Part shown: positions 1 to 9,980 of the stretch, in pieces | Layout: each line of letters begins with the position of its first letter | How positions within the stretch are numbered: the first letter of the stretch is position 1 | Origin: an uncultured Bacteroidales bacterium | GTDB taxonomy: Bacteria > Bacteroidota > Bacteroidia > Bacteroidales > F082 | DNA: 64,000 bases | Direction: 5' to 3' | NCBI GenBank assembly: GCA_947303055.1 | Contig: CAMYXV010000002.1 | Span: 1-64,000 of the forward strand | Program-made: the position numbers and the translations under genes | Notes under the pieces: model-generated | Seen by the model: only the letters and a program-made list of their open reading frames with translations | The model's database searches: none | Told to the model about the DNA's origin: nothing

Positions 1-681
1 AAATCAGTCCGACATTGCCGTACCAGCCATTGTATTGTGCCGAGAGGTTGAGTACGCCGCTGGGATGCACTCCTGCTTCGGCAGTCAAGCGCAGCCCATT
101 GCCGAGGTCGTAATAGCCATTCACGCTATAGAAGAATAAGGTGAATCGCTCGATAACAAAGTCTCTGTAATTCGACACGCGGGCACCCACATTCCAAGGA
201 TGCTCTTGGTCAAACAGGTTGCCTTCCACACAGAAAGTGACATTCATCGGCTCAAAAACAGTCTCCATACCGCCATTTTTACGCAACGGTATAGGTGCCG
301 TGTAACGGTTGGTCAAGCCCAACTGGAAGTTGAAATGGCGGTTGCGCCAACCTAAGTCAAACACTCCATTGAATTCCTGCAAGTTGTAATTCGGGAATAA
401 CCGATGCAGATAACGGTTCTCCAAATAAAGTGTGCCACAATTGGCCTTGAGTAGATTCACCTGGTATTGCAGGTTGATGGCATGACGGTTCAACGTTGTG
501 CCGTGATAGCCAAAGCCAATGTTGAAGTTTTCAGCCAATTGATGATTAGCTTTCAAGGCCAAAGATGCACTACTGCCCGAGGTACGTGTGTAGTCGTACT
601 CGCCATAGGTCTGAAAGGTCCACTGCGCGTTTGCAGCAAAGGTAATGAGCAGCAAACCAAGAGTAATGAATACTTTTTTCA
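1..681 (-). CDS. Putative outer-membrane/beta-barrel-like protein, C-terminus truncated by window edge
   Basis: Minus-strand reading from ATG at 681 gives MKKVFITLGLLLITFAANAQWTFQTYGEYDYTRT..., a signal peptide followed by amphipathic segments. It stays open to position 1 and is not in the ORF track because it runs off the edge. Confidence 0.75.
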
Positions 682-760
682 TAAGTTATAAGGTGGTGCA
701 AAAGTAAGAAAAACCGCGACGAGGACTTTCCCGCCGCGATTTCTATTGGATACGTTGTGT

Positions 761-1339
761 CTACAGTCTTTCGTTGACCACATCCCAGTCAATGATTTGC
801 CACAAGGCATTCAGATGGTCGGGCCGGCGGTTCTGATAGTCAATGTAATAGGCGTGTTCCCACACATCAAAGGTCAGCAAAGGCTTAAAGCCGCGTTGCA
901 CAGGATTACCTGCATTGGTCTCCTGCGTGATTTGGAGTTTTCCTTCCTTGTCGACAGAGAGCCACACCCAACCTGAGCCAAACAAGGTGGCACCTTTCTT
1001 CGTAAACTCTTCTTTGAAAGCATCGAAGGAGCCGAATTGTTGGTCAATCCATTGGGCAATCACACCCGTAGGTTTGTTGTCGGCTTTCGGAGCACGGAAC
1101 TGGGTGAAATACAGATTGTGGTTAAGAATCTGGCCAGCATTGTTGAACACACCACCGTCGGCAGTCTTCACGATTTCCTCCAAAGGCATCTCTTCGTATT
1201 TTGTGCCTTCGATAAGGCCGTTGAGGTTGTTGACATAAGCATTCAAGTGCTTGCCATGATGGAAGCCTAACGTCTCTTTACTGATGACCGGTTCCAAAGC
1301 ATTTGCCTCATAGGGCAATTTAATGAGTTCGTATTTCAT
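761..1339 (-). CDS. sodB: Superoxide dismutase [Fe/Mn]
   Basis: 192 aa; KLPYEANALEPVISKETLGFHHGKHLNAYVNNLN and DVWEHAYYIDYQNRRPDHL match the SodA/SodB family metal ligands. Confidence 0.96.
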   Translation of the reverse strand: MKYELIKLPYEANALEPVISKETLGFHHGKHLNAYVNNLNGLIEGTKYEEMPLEEIVKTADGGVFNNAGQILNHNLYFTQFRAPKADNKPTGVIAQWIDQQFGSFDAFKEEFTKKGATLFGSGWVWLSVDKEGKLQITQETNAGNPVQRGFKPLLTFDVWEHAYYIDYQNRRPDHLNALWQIIDWDVVNERL

Positions 1340-1370
1340 GGTTTTAATATATTGTGATTCAATTCTATTA

Positions 1371-3005
1371 TTAAACGTGCTTAATCAAAATAATCACCTT
1401 TCCCTCGTTTTTTAACGATTCCAGTGTTTGGTAAAACTTGTCACGCGACGGAACGTCCATCCAGGCAGTAGGCTCGTCGAAAATCAACACGGGAGAATTT
1501 CCATACAGTTGTCGGGCGAGAGCCACACGTTGCCATTGACCCATGCTCAACTCCTCTCCGTCATCAAACAAACGACCTAATGGGGTCGCATATCCTTTAG
1601 GCAATCGTTCGATGAATTTGTCGGCACCTGTCAGACCGGCGACATATTTTACTCTTTCTGAATCAAGATGTGACACATCGCCAAAAGAAATGTTTTCTTC
1701 CGCTGTACAATAAAAACGGACAAAATCCTGAAAAACAGCCCCAATTCCATGGCGAAGTTGCTTTAAGTCATAGTTGCGAATATCCACACCATTAATCAAA
1801 ACAGAGCCTTCGTCAGTCTCATACAATCGGAGCAACAGTTTCAGCAAAGTTGTCTTTCCAAATCCGTTTTCTCCTTCAATCTGGGTCACGTCTCCTGCTT
1901 TGGCAACAAGACTATAATGTTTCAAAACATCATGACTCATTTTCGGATAACGGAAGGTGATATCCCTAAACTCAACACTTTCCACCCTCTCAGGAAATGG
2001 AATCGGGTTTTCAGGAGTGCAGATTGTGGGTTCAAGATCCAGAAACTCAAACAAATTGCCAATAAACAACCTATTATCATATAAGCTAGTAACGCTGCTG
2101 ACCAAGCTGGAAAGTTGTGTTTGTCCGCGCCGAAAAGCCTCAAAGAGCATCACGAAGGAACCAACTGTAATGGCTCCATCCGATGTGCTATTAATGAGAA
2201 AAAGCGTGACAAAAAACAGCGCAGCCATCTCGACAAGGGCACTCGTCATATCATAAACGGCAATACGGCGCGAAATACGTAACAAATCCAAGACATATGC
2301 TTTACGGATCTTGACGAACCGCTCACGAAAGTATGATGCAAGGCCAAACGTACGCATCTCCTTAGCATAATCCTTGCTGTTCAATAGAGCAGAATAATAA
2401 TTCGTTCGGCGAACATTCTGGGTGTTTTCTCGACGAAATGCATAGATTTTCCGTGCTTTGATGATTCGAACGACAAAGGAAGGCAGCACAGCAACAATCA
2501 TGACTAGAATAATCCACTTAGATGCAGTCCAAAGCATGGCGACTATACCAGCAATTGTAATGGTAGAACCAATCAGTCCCATAAATCCATCCAATATTCG
2601 CATGGGCCTGTAATTGGCTTCAGTTTGAGCTCGATGATAAGTGTCGTGATACTCGGGATTGTCAAAATAGGACATATCCAGTCTAGCAGATTGGCTTTGT
2701 ATCCTGTCGCTGATATAGTCCATCAAACGTTGTGTCATGATGTCGCTATTGACGCCATCTAAGACAGTAACCATCCGATTAATAAGAAATATCAAACAAA
2801 AAATGCCTAGTAGTATATAAGAATTCACCTCTACCCCAAAAAGCACAGGAACCGTATCATTGGAGACAGAATCAACCAAAAACTTAAGGATATAGAGATT
2901 TAGCAAAGGAAGGACACTCGATATCATCACATACACAATGCGCAGCCAAAACGACCGACGATCACATTGACGGATGAATTGCAATGCTTTGAATAATTGT
3001 TTCAT
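1371..3005 (-). CDS. ABC transporter, fused permease/ATP-binding protein (apparently short C-terminus)
   Basis: 544 aa with TM region, Walker A-like GENGFGKTT, signature LSMGQWQRVALARQL and Walker B VLIFDEPTAWMD. Ends at ...VIILIKHV*. Confidence 0.9.
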   Translation of the reverse strand: MKQLFKALQFIRQCDRRSFWLRIVYVMISSVLPLLNLYILKFLVDSVSNDTVPVLFGVEVNSYILLGIFCLIFLINRMVTVLDGVNSDIMTQRLMDYISDRIQSQSARLDMSYFDNPEYHDTYHRAQTEANYRPMRILDGFMGLIGSTITIAGIVAMLWTASKWIILVMIVAVLPSFVVRIIKARKIYAFRRENTQNVRRTNYYSALLNSKDYAKEMRTFGLASYFRERFVKIRKAYVLDLLRISRRIAVYDMTSALVEMAALFFVTLFLINSTSDGAITVGSFVMLFEAFRRGQTQLSSLVSSVTSLYDNRLFIGNLFEFLDLEPTICTPENPIPFPERVESVEFRDITFRYPKMSHDVLKHYSLVAKAGDVTQIEGENGFGKTTLLKLLLRLYETDEGSVLINGVDIRNYDLKQLRHGIGAVFQDFVRFYCTAEENISFGDVSHLDSERVKYVAGLTGADKFIERLPKGYATPLGRLFDDGEELSMGQWQRVALARQLYGNSPVLIFDEPTAWMDVPSRDKFYQTLESLKNEGKVIILIKHV

Positions 3006-3137
3006 AGAATACTCCTATTTTGCTTTGATATGCACCATTCAACTAGTCACATGCAACAAATATGGTTTTATCGTGCAGCAAAAATAATCTTTTTTTCTTT
3101 CCAAACCGATTTTTGTTCCTGAGTGTTGCAATTAATA

Positions 3138-3162
3138 CGAAAAAAGGCTCCGAAGAGCCTTT
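3138..3162 (-). terminator. Rho-independent terminator of the sigma factor gene
   Basis: AAAGGCTC-loop-GAGCCTTT hairpin (3143-3162) followed on the minus strand by a T-run, just after the stop of 3166..4032. Confidence 0.8.
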
Positions 3163-3165
3163 CAC

Positions 3166-4032
3166 TTATTGATTCATATACATCTGATAAAGCGGAGAGT
3201 TGGGCTCCGACTTCAATCGCTTCAACGCACGGTCGCGGATCTGACGAGTGCGCTCACGCGAGATGTTGAGCTTCATTGCGATCTCCTCCAAAGAGTATTC
3301 GCGCGAAGTGCCCAATCCGAAGTACATGCAGATAATGGTGCGTTCCTTCTCGTTGAGCATATCCAACGAACTGCGGATGGCCTTGCTAGTCGACTCCAGC
3401 TCCACAGCTGAATCGGTCTGAACCTCGTCCTCTGCGACATAGACGTCCAAAAAGTTGGCATCGTCTTCATCGTCCAAAGGAGCGTCGGTTGAGACGGCAC
3501 GCGAGTTAAGGCTCAACAGTTGGTCCACCTTGTCCTCAGGCATACCCAGTTCATCGGATATCTCCTTGAGTGTTGGACGACGTTCCAACTTCTGCTCAAG
3601 AAGCGAAATAGCCTTCTTCACCTTCGCCAAAGCCCCCACTTGATTCATAGGCAGACGGATGATGCGCGCCTGCTCGGCCACGGCTTGAAGGATGCTCTGA
3701 CGGATCCACCATACGGCGTACGAAATGAACTTGAAACCACGGGTTTCATCGAAACGTTGTGCCGCTTTCACCAAACCGAGGTTGCCTTCATTAATCAAGT
3801 CTTGTAGGCTAAGTCCTTGGTTCTGATACTGTTTGGCCACCGAAACGACGAAACGCAGGTTGGCCCTTACCAGTTTGTCCAAAGCGGCTTGGTCGCCTTG
3901 CTTGATGCGTTGCGCCAACTCGACTTCCTCATCGGTGGTCAGCAACGCCTCCTTCGCAATATCGGCGAGGTACTTGTCCAAAGTCCCCGCATTGCGGTCT
4001 GTAATCTGTTTTGAAATTTTCAGTTGTCTCAT
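3166..4032 (-). CDS. rpoD: Primary RNA polymerase sigma factor (sigma-70, RpoD/SigA type)
   Basis: 288 aa; region 2 NLRFVVSVAKQYQNQGLSLQDLINEGNLGLVKAAQRFDETRGFKFISYAVWWIRQSI and region 4 SLEEIAMKLNISRERTRQIRDRALKRLK. Confidence 0.96.
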   Translation of the reverse strand: MRQLKISKQITDRNAGTLDKYLADIAKEALLTTDEEVELAQRIKQGDQAALDKLVRANLRFVVSVAKQYQNQGLSLQDLINEGNLGLVKAAQRFDETRGFKFISYAVWWIRQSILQAVAEQARIIRLPMNQVGALAKVKKAISLLEQKLERRPTLKEISDELGMPEDKVDQLLSLNSRAVSTDAPLDDEDDANFLDVYVAEDEVQTDSAVELESTSKAIRSSLDMLNEKERTIICMYFGLGTSREYSLEEIAMKLNISRERTRQIRDRALKRLKSEPNSPLYQMYMNQ

Positions 4033-4228
4033 TTCTTCGTAATCTTATTATTGTTTATTGTTTCATATTCAATATCTTACTCTTCATATCTCTCCCACAT
4101 GATTTTTTGCATAATCCGCTCTTCAGAGGAGGTCACAAGGCGTGACCTCCTTGAATCACAAAGTATAAACATTATCAAAAACCGTACCGAAGTTTTTGAT
4201 TTTCAGAAAATTCTTTCTTGAATCAACA

Positions 4229-5701
4229 TTAATTGTTGTAGTAGAAGGTGGCATTCATTCCGTTGGGATAAACGCCCTCGATAGTGGTACGACGTGAATG
4301 CCTGTTCTTTTGGGCGTTTTCAAGATCGGTCTTATCGTTGACGGCAATACCATTCACCTTGGTGATAACAAAGTCAACGGGAATGCCAGAGTTTTTGAAA
4401 CGTCCTTGACGGATTTCCACAATCTTCAGGCCGCTCGAAATGTTGAGACGGCTCATGTCGTTCTGGTTGATGGGCTGCAGCATCAACCCGAATTCGGAGT
4501 TATAGAAGCTGTCGCCTTTCTTGACCACATCAATATTGCCGGCCTCGTTGAGCAGCGTCAACTCATGATGGTGATGATGGCCGTTACGATTCACTTCCAC
4601 ATCAATCTTGTCGCCTGGACGGTATTGTCCAACGCTCTCCTTCAACTGGGTCGTCGAGTTCACCTTTTTGCCATTGATAGCGGTAATCACATCGCCCGAT
4701 TTCATGCCTGCCAATTTGGCAGCGCCGCCTTCGGTAACCTCTGCAACATACACGCCTTCAATATTTTCAAGGCCTTCCTTATCGGCAAGCTCCTGCGTGA
4801 GTTCGGCAATTTGCACACCGAGATAGCCACGTTGTGCCGTACCATACAGCAATAGGTCGTCGACCACCTTGCGGACAATGTTGGAAGGAATGGCGAAGGA
4901 ATAACCTTCGTAAGATCCGGTATGTGAAGCAATGGCCGCATTGATACCGACCAGTTCGCCTTTCGTATTCACCAAAGCGCCACCACTATTACCAGGATTG
5001 ACAGCTGCATCGGTTTGAATGAAGGATTCGACCGACGTGCCTTCACCCAAGATGCTGAGGTTGCGCGCCTTGGCACTCACAATACCAGCTGTTACGGTAG
5101 AAGTCAGGTTGAAAGGATTACCTACAGCCAGCACCCATTCGCCAATGCGCACATTGTCGGAGTCACCAAAGGTAAGATACTCCAAATCGGTTGCATCCAC
5201 TTTAATCAAGGCCAAGTCGGTGGTTGGGTCAGTACCGATAATACTGGCGGTCTTCTTCACTTTATTATTAAAGGTGACTTCCACCTCGTCAGCACCTTCC
5301 ACAACGTGGTTGTTGGTGACGATATAGCCGTCGGGAGTCAGTACCACACCAGAACCGTAAGCGACCATAGTGTTATTACGAGTCTGGCCAGGATAACCAT
5401 AGATTTGGCCGAGTAAAGCTCCAAAGAAATCCTCATAGGTGTTGCTCTGTCTTACCACTTTGGTCATAATATGCACCACTGCGTCGACACTGCGTTCGGC
5501 AGCATCAACGAAATCGGGAGTGCTTTCCGCAGGCAAAAATGCCGTACGTTGCACACGGGCTTCCTGAACCTGTTCCACTTGTGAAACGGGCTCTTGTTGT
5601 TCAGTTGGGTTCGTTTCTTCATTCGTTTTTTGGGTTTGGTTGCCACACGATGTCGCCATCAACAGTCCGACGAGCATCAACATCATACTCACTTTTCTCA
5701 T
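4229..5701 (-). CDS. Do/HtrA-family periplasmic serine protease with PDZ domains
   Basis: 490 aa lipoprotein-like N-terminus; TNNHVVEGADEVEV, GNSGGALVN catalytic Ser, PDZ GVYVAEVTEGGAAKLAGMKSGDVITAINGKKV. Confidence 0.95.
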   Translation of the reverse strand: MRKVSMMLMLVGLLMATSCGNQTQKTNEETNPTEQQEPVSQVEQVQEARVQRTAFLPAESTPDFVDAAERSVDAVVHIMTKVVRQSNTYEDFFGALLGQIYGYPGQTRNNTMVAYGSGVVLTPDGYIVTNNHVVEGADEVEVTFNNKVKKTASIIGTDPTTDLALIKVDATDLEYLTFGDSDNVRIGEWVLAVGNPFNLTSTVTAGIVSAKARNLSILGEGTSVESFIQTDAAVNPGNSGGALVNTKGELVGINAAIASHTGSYEGYSFAIPSNIVRKVVDDLLLYGTAQRGYLGVQIAELTQELADKEGLENIEGVYVAEVTEGGAAKLAGMKSGDVITAINGKKVNSTTQLKESVGQYRPGDKIDVEVNRNGHHHHHELTLLNEAGNIDVVKKGDSFYNSEFGLMLQPINQNDMSRLNISSGLKIVEIRQGRFKNSGIPVDFVITKVNGIAVNDKTDLENAQKNRHSRRTTIEGVYPNGMNATFYYNN

Positions 5702-5872
5702 CTTATCTCAAATTTTAGGTTACTTTTTTGCTTTTTATAGTCTCATTAATGCTTTTTTTCAACCTTTATTGCGCTGAAAAGAGTATTTTTGTCGAAAAAT
5801 TCAGCGGCAAGGGTATATCAAAATATGTGCCAGCCTACTGAAAACACAAGTGTTTTTCAATGTATAGAACAG

Positions 5873-6883
5873 ATGTTCATCAAAAATGACACGATAACAC
5901 TCCGATGCGCCGAGCCAGAGGATGCCGAGCAGATTTTCCGATGGGAAAACGACCGCGACATCTGGCGGGTCAGTGGGACGCATACGCCCTATTCCCGTTT
6001 TCAAATCGAGCAGTTTCTTTTAAGCAACAACGACTTGCCCGCCCAAAAGCAACTCCGGCTGATGATTGACTTGACTGAAAACGGACAAACTATCGGTTGT
6101 GTCGACATCTACGATTACGACGCTTTCAACAGCCGCGCTGGATTGGGCATCCTCATCGACAAGGAATTCCGACAACAAGGCTATGCCAAAGCTGCCTTGG
6201 CATTGTGTGTTGAATATCTTTTCCATGATGTATTGCTCCACCAAGTGTATTGTTCCATTGACGAAACCAACACGGAGAGCCTGCAACTGTTTCTTGGCCA
6301 AGGATTTGAGCTTTGTGGAAGGCGAAAGGACTGGATTAAGACGTTGGAAGGATATTTGGATGTGCATGAGTATCAATTGATGTCCCCAATAAACGTTGAA
6401 GCAACTCCCCCTTTTAAGGGGGCTGGGGGGATTAAACCGACCCCAACCGACCGATTCTCAGTTTTCACACCAGATTATCTTCAACAAAACGGCATACACA
6501 CAGATAATCTGATATTTATTCCATTTAACCTTCCATATAACCCAAATCTAAAACTACGCAGTCGCGATTTACGTAATGACTGTCAATTGTCAGAAAAAAT
6601 GCTGTGGAACCAATTAAAAGGAAAACAGACAGGTTATACCTTCAATCGTCAGAAACCCATACTTAATTATATAGCAGATTTTTATTGCAAAGAACTTGAC
6701 CTAGTTATTGAGATTGATGGAGCCTCTCATTTCAGCAAAGAAGCACAAGATTATGACAAGGAAAGAAATAGGCAGATGCAAGTATTGGGATTAAAAGTCA
6801 TTAGAGTATTGGATAGTGAAGTTAGAAAGCATCCGGAACATGTAGCTAAGAGTATTATGGACGAGATACTAACATCAAAATAG
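5873..6883 (+). CDS. GNAT N-acetyltransferase fused to a DUF559 (Vsr-like endonuclease) domain
   Basis: ORF 5789..6883; likely start at MFIKNDTITLRCAEPEDAEQIFRW (5873). GNAT region GLGILIDKEFRQQGYAKAAL...; DUF559 region LRNDCQLSEKMLWNQLKGKQTGYTFNRQKPILNYIADFYCKELDLVIEIDGASHF... Confidence 0.88.
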   Translation: MFIKNDTITLRCAEPEDAEQIFRWENDRDIWRVSGTHTPYSRFQIEQFLLSNNDLPAQKQLRLMIDLTENGQTIGCVDIYDYDAFNSRAGLGILIDKEFRQQGYAKAALALCVEYLFHDVLLHQVYCSIDETNTESLQLFLGQGFELCGRRKDWIKTLEGYLDVHEYQLMSPINVEATPPFKGAGGIKPTPTDRFSVFTPDYLQQNGIHTDNLIFIPFNLPYNPNLKLRSRDLRNDCQLSEKMLWNQLKGKQTGYTFNRQKPILNYIADFYCKELDLVIEIDGASHFSKEAQDYDKERNRQMQVLGLKVIRVLDSEVRKHPEHVAKSIMDEILTSK

Positions 6884-6932
6884 AAAGAAGAGAGCAAGGT
6901 TTAATCCCCCTACCCCCCTTTCAAGGGGGAAC
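6404..6932. mobile_element. Putative DUF559-carrying element bounded by about 35-bp imperfect inverted repeats
   Basis: Left arm 6404-6438 ACTCCCCCTTTTAAGGGGGCTGGGGGGATTAAACC; reverse complement of right arm 6898-6932 is GTTCCCCCTTGAAAGGGGGGTAGGGGGATTAAACC. About 29/35 identical by eye. Confidence 0.6.
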
Positions 6933-6976
6933 AGCTTTTACGAAGTTTGGAACATATATAAGAACAAATACGCAAA

Positions 6977-8080
6977 ATGGTCAAAATAGAAACGAAATTT
7001 CCCAAAGAGAAAAAAAGCAAAAGCAACCGCAAAAAGAAAAACGGCAAACGAGCCAGGTTTACGGTGCTATTAGTCTTAGGCATCTTGTTGATTTTTGCCT
7101 TGGCCTTCGGTTATTGGCTTTACAAGACCATCATGTCGCCCAATGTTCAAACCGCTGATGGAAAGAATGTTGAGCTGTTTATCCCGACCGGCTCAGACTA
7201 CAATCAGCTGAAAGCCATCTTGGCAGATGCGCATTTCATCGTCAACGAAAAGAGTTTCAACTGGATAGCGAATAAAAAAGAATTGCCTGACAACATTCAT
7301 CCTGGCCACTATGTGGTGAAAAACGGTATGAGCAACAATCAGTTGGTCAACATGTTGCGGGGCGGATTACAGACCCCTGTGAAGGTCACTTTCAACAACA
7401 TCCGCGACGTGAATATGCTGGCAGGACGCATTGCCACGCAAATCGAAGCCGACTCGACTTCCATCTCCAATTTGCTTCACAATCAGGATTACATCAACCA
7501 GCTCGGTTTCAACAAATACACCATCCCTGCCCTGTTTTTGCCCGACACATACGAGTTCTATTGGAATACCGATGCCGAAGGCTTTGTCGTCCGCATGTTT
7601 CAGGAATACAACAAGTTCTGGACTGAGGAACGTAAGCAACAGGCCCAATCCAAAGGCTTGACACCTATTCAAGTCAGCACATTGGCTTCTATCGTCAACA
7701 AGGAGACCAATATGAGCGACGAGATGCCTCGTGTGGCTGGCGTTTATCTCAACCGACTGAAAAACAACTGGCTGCTGCAAGCCGATCCCACCCTCGTCTT
7801 CGCATGGAACGACTTCACCATCAAGCGCGTGCTCGACCGCCACAAGGAAATCGAATCACCTTATAACACCTACAAATATCCTGGCCTGCCTCCTGGACCC
7901 ATCTGCGTTCCTTCCATTACTGCCGTCAAGGCTGTGCTGAACGCCGAAGACCACCACTATTTCTATTTTTGCGCCAAGGAGGACTTCTCAGGCTATCACA
8001 ACTTTGCCAAGACGCTTACCGAGCACAACCGCAACGCAGCCAAATATCAACAAGCCTTAAACCAAAGAGGAATTAAATAG
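6977..8080 (+). CDS. mltG: Endolytic murein transglycosylase MltG (YceG-like)
   Basis: 367 aa; single N-terminal TM; LASIVNKETNMSDEMPRVAGVYLNRLKNNWLLQADPTLVFA and YNTYKYPGLPPGPICVPSITAVKAVLNAE. Confidence 0.96.
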   Translation: MVKIETKFPKEKKSKSNRKKKNGKRARFTVLLVLGILLIFALAFGYWLYKTIMSPNVQTADGKNVELFIPTGSDYNQLKAILADAHFIVNEKSFNWIANKKELPDNIHPGHYVVKNGMSNNQLVNMLRGGLQTPVKVTFNNIRDVNMLAGRIATQIEADSTSISNLLHNQDYINQLGFNKYTIPALFLPDTYEFYWNTDAEGFVVRMFQEYNKFWTEERKQQAQSKGLTPIQVSTLASIVNKETNMSDEMPRVAGVYLNRLKNNWLLQADPTLVFAWNDFTIKRVLDRHKEIESPYNTYKYPGLPPGPICVPSITAVKAVLNAEDHHYFYFCAKEDFSGYHNFAKTLTEHNRNAAKYQQALNQRGIK

Positions 8081-8084
8081 CTAA

Positions 8085-8149
8085 GGTCCCTGAACCCGTC
8101 GAAGGGCCGACCGAAAATGTGACGGCGTTTCGACAGGCTCAGCAACCTG
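8085..8149. repeat. REP-like imperfect inverted repeat (CCTGAgCCtGTCGAA type)
   Basis: GGTCCCTGAACCCGTCGAAGGGC (8085-) versus the reverse complement of GCGTTTCGACAGGCTCAGCAACC (-8147). Third related copy at 11353-11375. Confidence 0.65.
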
Positions 8150-8187
8150 CATTAACTGAACAACTGAATAACTAAACAACTGATAAA

Positions 8188-9531
8188 ATGAAAGCATTTA
8201 AAGCATACGACATCCGTGGCGAATGGGGCACCGACCTCAACGAAGACATCGCCTACCGCATCGGCTATTTCCTGCCTGATGTGCTCGACACCGACACTTA
8301 TCTTGTGGGCCGCGATATGCGCCTTTCGTCCCCAACCATGTTTGAAGCCCTCACCCGTGGCCTCACCGATCGTGGCAAAAACGTAGATTTCATCGGTCTG
8401 TCCACCACGCCCTTGGTCTATTGGTCTACAGCGAAATATGGCTACGGAGCCTCCATACAAATCACGGCTTCCCATAATCCTAAACATCACAATGGACTGA
8501 AAATCTCCGCCAAAGACGCCCTACCCGTAGGTTATGACACTGGATTGAACCGACTGGAAGCTTTGGTGGCAAGCGACAAGGCCACAACACCATGCGCTGT
8601 GAAAGGCCAAATCAAGGAAAGGAATGTCTATGCCGATTATCTCGCTTTCCAAAAGCAATTTGTCGGACCTCACGACAACCTCAACATTGCCGTAGACTGC
8701 AGCAACGGCATGTCGTCCATCTTCGTCCACGATTTGATTGGCAAGGCGCATTACATCAACGACACTTTGGATGGCAATTTCCCCAACCATGAGCCAAATC
8801 CCTTGGAAGCCAATGCTCAGGAGCAAATCAAAGCCTTGGTGAAAAAGGAGAAATGTGACATCGGCCTGCTCTTTGACGGCGATGCCGACCGCATCACTTT
8901 CATCGACGAGAAAGGCCGTTTCATCAGTCCCGACCTCATCATTGCCTTCTTGGGCGACTACTTCATTGGTGAACAGCACCAGAAAGGCATTGTTTTGCAG
9001 GACATCCGTAGCTCACGTGCCATTCAGGAATACCTGAACAAGTACAAAGCCAAGGTAGAGACTTGGCGCGTGGGTCGCGCTTATGCCGCACTGAAACTCA
9101 GGGAGCTGGACGGCTGTTATGGAGGTGAATTGGCAGGCCATTACTATTTCCGTGACTTCTACTACTCCGACTCTGCCCTGTTGGCCGCCTCCGTCGTGCT
9201 TCGCTTGTTGGCCGAGCACAAGAAGGAAGGCAAGACTTTGAGTCAAATTATCGACGAGATTTCACCCTATTCCAACTCGGGCGAAATCAATTTCAAGATC
9301 GAACGCAAGCAGGAGGCCATGGATGCCGTCAAAAATCACTTTATGCAGATTGAAAAGCCTGAACGTTTCCTCGAATTCGACGGTTACCGCCTCGACTATC
9401 CCGACTGGTGGCTCAACATAAGGCCTTCCAACACAGAACCTTATCTCCGTTTCTTATGTGAAGCCAAAAGCGAGGCCAAACTAAATGGAATCATTGATAC
9501 CGTGAAAGACATCGTTCAACAACACTCCTAA
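8188..9531 (+). CDS. Phosphomannomutase/phosphoglucomutase
   Basis: 447 aa; FKAYDIRGEWGTDLNED, active-site TASHNPKHHNGLK, Mg loop FDGDADRI, ELAGHYYF, RPSNTEPYLR. Confidence 0.96.
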   Translation: MKAFKAYDIRGEWGTDLNEDIAYRIGYFLPDVLDTDTYLVGRDMRLSSPTMFEALTRGLTDRGKNVDFIGLSTTPLVYWSTAKYGYGASIQITASHNPKHHNGLKISAKDALPVGYDTGLNRLEALVASDKATTPCAVKGQIKERNVYADYLAFQKQFVGPHDNLNIAVDCSNGMSSIFVHDLIGKAHYINDTLDGNFPNHEPNPLEANAQEQIKALVKKEKCDIGLLFDGDADRITFIDEKGRFISPDLIIAFLGDYFIGEQHQKGIVLQDIRSSRAIQEYLNKYKAKVETWRVGRAYAALKLRELDGCYGGELAGHYYFRDFYYSDSALLAASVVLRLLAEHKKEGKTLSQIIDEISPYSNSGEINFKIERKQEAMDAVKNHFMQIEKPERFLEFDGYRLDYPDWWLNIRPSNTEPYLRFLCEAKSEAKLNGIIDTVKDIVQQHS

Positions 9532-9569
9532 TCCCGTATTCTTTGTTATTTTTGCAAAAAATTGAAGCG

Positions 9570-9980
9570 ATGAAAAGACTGATATTTCTCCTTTCGACAG
9601 TACTGTTAATGGCTATGATGGGTTGTGAGAACCCCGCGAAATCGCGCCTTTACACCGAAGAAGGCTCCAAACAGTTGCTGCGTTACAGCGATTATGAGAA
9701 GGCCGAGGAGACCCTCACCAAAGCCATCAAATACGACAAAAACAACTTCGAGGCCTATTACTATCGCGGCTGTGCCAAGGTGAATGCCATGAAATACCAA
9801 GAAGCCATCGAAGACTTCCTGAAGGCCGTCGAGCTAAAGCCCGATTATGCCGATGCCTACTTCAACTTGGGTAGAACGTATTATCTGATTCATAACGAGG
9901 ACAAGGCCTGCGAATATTACAAATTGGCCGACCAATATGGCAGGCCAAACTTGGAGGATTATTTGAAAAGGTGTAATTAG
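9570..9980 (+). CDS. TPR-repeat lipoprotein
   Basis: Start at MKRLIFLLSTVLLMAMMGCENPAKS (lipobox MMGC). TPR-like NFEAYYYRGCAKVNAMKYQEAIEDFLKAVELKPDYADAYFNLGRTYY. Confidence 0.88.
   Translation: MKRLIFLLSTVLLMAMMGCENPAKSRLYTEEGSKQLLRYSDYEKAEETLTKAIKYDKNNFEAYYYRGCAKVNAMKYQEAIEDFLKAVELKPDYADAYFNLGRTYYLIHNEDKACEYYKLADQYGRPNLEDYLKRCN

Noticed and set aside
4127-4155. Hairpin GGAGGTCACAAGGCGTGACCTCC between rpoD and the HtrA gene
   Set aside because: Clear palindrome but without a T-run. It could be a terminator remnant or an operator; not enough evidence to call it.
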